Of a DNA stretch of 6,568 bases, positions 4,481 through 6,568 are shown in pieces. The position numbers were made by a program, and so were the translations under genes. Every line of letters begins with the position of its first letter. Within the stretch, counting starts at the first letter, position 1. The notes beneath the pieces are model-generated. The model was not told where the DNA came from, searched no databases, and was given only the letters and a program-made list of their open reading frames with translations. The stretch comes from Candidatus Falkowiibacteriota bacterium (GTDB lineage: Bacteria; Patescibacteriota; Patescibacteriia; Patescibacteriales; UBA12465): contig CAIOGK010000011.1 of assembly GCA_903857815.1 (NCBI GenBank), positions 1-6,568 on the forward strand, read 5' to 3'.

Positions 4481-4894
4481 ATGATTTTTTTATTCAAAAT
4501 AAGACAATATCTTCTTAGCTCTAAAAAACAAATTATGAGGTTTATTGTTGTTGGTTCTAGTTCGGCAATAATTGATATCGGGCTGTTAATTATTCTTACC
4601 GAAAAAGCTCATTTGTATCCCGTTCTGGCAGTTGCTATTAATCAAATATTTATTATCGCTTATAGTTTCTTATTAAATAAATATTGGTCATTTTCAACCA
4701 AGCAAAAACCAATACAGCAATTTGGGCGTTATATTATTTTAGTCGCTTTTAATTATTTTACTTCCATCTTGTTGATGTATTTGTTTTATGGCATGTTAGA
4801 TATTAATTATACGATTGTAAGAGTGTTTTCTATCGGCTTACTTTTTATGTTTAATTTTGCCGCCTATAAGTACTGGGTTTATAAAGAGCTTTAA
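4481..4894 (+). CDS. GtrA-family membrane protein
   Basis: This 137-residue protein has the length and four-helix layout of the GtrA family (helices at about 21-40, 46-65, 82-104, 111-131). Family signatures are clear: RFIVVGSSSAIIDIGLL at the first helix, N66-K67-Y-W69-x-F71 after the second and FNFAAYKYWVY at the end (N125, K130, W132). GtrA proteins are thought to move or present polyprenyl-phosphate-linked sugars across the cytoplasmic membrane, or to anchor the glycosyltransferase that uses them. Its stop is separated by one base from the start of the AftA-like gene, so the two are surely cotranscribed and likely translationally coupled. In mycobacteria the GtrA-like Rv3789 sits in the same locus as AftA, with DprE1/DprE2 between. 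That suggests the partner lipid may be polyprenyl-phospho-arabinose, which is inference. No Shine-Dalgarno precedes the ATG. Confidence 0.92.
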   Translation: MIFLFKIRQYLLSSKKQIMRFIVVGSSSAIIDIGLLIILTEKAHLYPVLAVAINQIFIIAYSFLLNKYWSFSTKQKPIQQFGRYIILVAFNYFTSILLMYLFYGMLDINYTIVRVFSIGLLFMFNFAAYKYWVYKEL

Positions 4895-4895
4895 T

Positions 4896-6568
4896 ATGGA
4901 TTTTTTAGATATACAAGTTTTTATTGGCATTAAACTATTATTACTTTTATTTGTAGTAATCGCTTTTTACTTAATTTACCGGAAAAAAAATCCGGTTTAT
5001 TTTTTAAGTTTAGTCGGCATCATATCTGCTTCAGCTTATTTTTTATTGATGAATAATTTACAGTTACCGTTTTGGGGATTACAGGGTGACGAAATAACAA
5101 TCACCGCTATGTACAATACTTTTGCTCATGTTGGTTTCGGTGCAGATTTTGCTTATCATAACTTACCGGCATTTTATCCGCCGGCTTTTTTTTGGTTATT
5201 TAGTTTTATCGGACGACTATTTAATTTAAATGGAATAATAATTTTTAAGATAGCCGCTTTTTGTTTCTTTTTATTTTTTCCGGTTGCCTTATATTACTTT
5301 CAAAAATATATTATTCGCGAAAAATTACTAAGCGTTTTTGGAGAAAAAATGCCGGGAGCGATTTTTATGTTTTTAGTTCCTTTATTAATTATTACTGTTT
5401 TAGATAAAGATATTCTTTTCGGGAAACCATACGAGGTGATTGCCGCCGCGGCTACCGCATTTTGGTATATCAGTCTTTATGCACAGATAGTTTCCGGAAA
5501 GTTAAGTAGTAAAAAAGTGATATTGTATGGATTAATTGCGGGAGTAATATTCATGATTTATTATCTATGGCTTGTGTTTGCGGCCATAGCATTTTTGTTA
5601 TTAGGGTTTAAAGATAATCGGGAACATATTGTAAAGTATTTTTTTATTCTTTTTAAAGTAATGTTGGTCGCCCTGTTAATTGCTTTGCCATTTTTAGCTC
5701 CAATGATTGTTAGTTATCTAAAAAATGGTATGGAGAGTTGGCAGACCGCTTTTTTTACGCCCAGCGGTTTAGACCTTTGGTTACCAATGTTTAAATTTGA
5801 TGGTTTTAATAGTTTGATTTTGTTGTTTGGTTTATCAACAATAATTTATTATCGTAATCGTGCTTTTGTTAAACAATTATTATTTCTATTATTAACAGCT
5901 TTTGTTTGGTGGGGACTAGGGATGTTATCTTTATTAATATTTAAAATACCGTTTCAAGAGTTTCGCGGTTTTTATGTTTTAGCACCAATGATATTAGCTA
6001 TCGCCGCCGCTTATGGATTTGAAAGGTGTTTTTATCATTTTAAAATTGGTGAAAATAGAAATTTATTTGTCGTAATTTCTGTTTTAGGAGTCGTTTATTT
6101 TGCCTCGCAATCTATTTTTGGATTTTTTGTTGATAATCAAAAATTTAGAGAATATCGCATTGATGCTAAAGTTGCTAATAAGTCTGTTATTGACTTGGTT
6201 AATTATTTAAAGCAAGATGAATTAGCAAGCTCTCGACTTACCTTGCAGACAACTCCCCAAATAGTCGCTTTCTTGCCGATTAATCATTTGCTCTATTTTA
6301 ATCAACACAATAATCATCCAGCGGCTATTTTTTCTCAGCGTTATAGTTATGTCCAATATTTAGCTGATTCAAAATCTCCCGTTGAACTTTATGATAGAGT
6401 TCAAGCTTGCCCTTATGGTAAATTAGAAAGATTTATCTTTTTTAAAGACAGCGAAAATTATTATTTATATTTTCATCTTGATAAGATAATTCAGGGAATA
6501 GAAGAAAAAGAAATAAAAATAAATCAGAACCTATTTACATCGGATAAATTTCTTAAAGTTTATGATAA
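4896..6568 (+). CDS. AftA-like GT-C glycosyltransferase (3' end cut by window)
   Basis: The frame is open from ATG 4896 to the right edge, 557 codons and two bases without a stop. The protein has about ten hydrophobic helices up to residue 412 and a soluble C-terminal domain from about 416. After the first two helices comes FWGLQGDEITITAMY with the acidic pair D65-E66 in the first outer loop, the expected catalytic site of GT-C enzymes. HNLPAFYPPAFFWLFSFIGR (88-107) follows; this FYPP..FWL segment and the C-terminal pattern (PINHLLYFNQHNNHPAA, YGKLERFIF, LFTSDKF) match galactan 5-O-arabinofuranosyltransferase AftA (GT85). AftA transfers arabinofuranose from decaprenyl-phospho-arabinose to cell-wall galactan outside the membrane. 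AftA of M. tuberculosis has about 640 residues, so most of the protein is here. The acceptor in this organism is unknown. AAAGAG (4883-4888) inside the gtrA end may serve as a weak ribosome site. Confidence 0.8.
   Translation, partial: MDFLDIQVFIGIKLLLLLFVVIAFYLIYRKKNPVYFLSLVGIISASAYFLLMNNLQLPFWGLQGDEITITAMYNTFAHVGFGADFAYHNLPAFYPPAFFWLFSFIGRLFNLNGIIIFKIAAFCFFLFFPVALYYFQKYIIREKLLSVFGEKMPGAIFMFLVPLLIITVLDKDILFGKPYEVIAAAATAFWYISLYAQIVSGKLSSKKVILYGLIAGVIFMIYYLWLVFAAIAFLLLGFKDNREHIVKYFFILFKVMLVALLIALPFLAPMIVSYLKNGMESWQTAFFTPSGLDLWLPMFKFDGFNSLILLFGLSTIIYYRNRAFVKQLLFLLLTAFVWWGLGMLSLLIFKIPFQEFRGFYVLAPMILAIAAAYGFERCFYHFKIGENRNLFVVISVLGVVYFASQSIFGFFVDNQKFREYRIDAKVANKSVIDLVNYLKQDELASSRLTLQTTPQIVAFLPINHLLYFNQHNNHPAAIFSQRYSYVQYLADSKSPVELYDRVQACPYGKLERFIFFKDSENYYLYFHLDKIIQGIEEKEIKINQNLFTSDKFLKVYD

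Noticed and set aside
1..6568. CRISPR array, complete tRNA or rRNA gene, or insertion sequence
   Set aside because: No regularly spaced repeats, no complete cloverleaf and no transposase frame or paired terminal repeats are visible on either strand.

Overview
The window is AT-rich bacterial DNA with every gene on the plus strand, ordinary stop codons (TAG, TGA and TAA all end genes) and sigma70-type promoters. Almost no start codon has a Shine-Dalgarno sequence. The AT-rich code, several short proteins of unrecognised family, a GtrA/AftA-like membrane pair and two decaying gene remnants fit a small-genome environmental lineage such as Patescibacteria (CPR). That placement is inference; no phylogenetic marker gene is present.

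Layout. 20-661 is an unrecognised 213-residue protein whose frame is open to the left edge, followed by a terminator-like hairpin and a short stretch resembling the 3' end of a tRNA-Ser gene. 824-1209 is a compact single-gene unit: a consensus promoter, an 82-residue two-helix membrane protein and a strong intrinsic terminator. 1260-1543 is the remnant of a secreted DUF1566-type protein with its own promoter; the signal peptide and the domain are now in different frames. Directly behind it lies an intact HD-domain phosphohydrolase (1550-2212), which probably uses the remnant's promoter. 2280-3191 encodes an acidic, cytoplasmic, largely disordered protein of unknown function.

3205-3369 is the densest regulatory stretch. 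It has a run of nine C, a TTGACA/TATATT promoter whose spacer and -10 lie inside a perfect 28-bp palindrome, and a leader that can fold into one long hairpin (3282-3355). It drives an unrecognised two-helix membrane protein with a cytoplasmic domain (3370-4176), which ends at a strong terminator.

4286-4423 is the N-terminal relic of an NhaD-type Na+/H+ antiporter with an in-frame stop. The last unit is a two-gene operon: a GtrA-family protein (4481-4894) and, one base later, a large GT-C glycosyltransferase resembling mycobacterial galactan arabinofuranosyltransferase AftA (4896 to the right edge). In mycobacteria a GtrA-family protein and AftA are encoded in the same arabinan locus, so this pair probably builds or modifies a cell-surface glycan from a polyprenyl-phosphate sugar.
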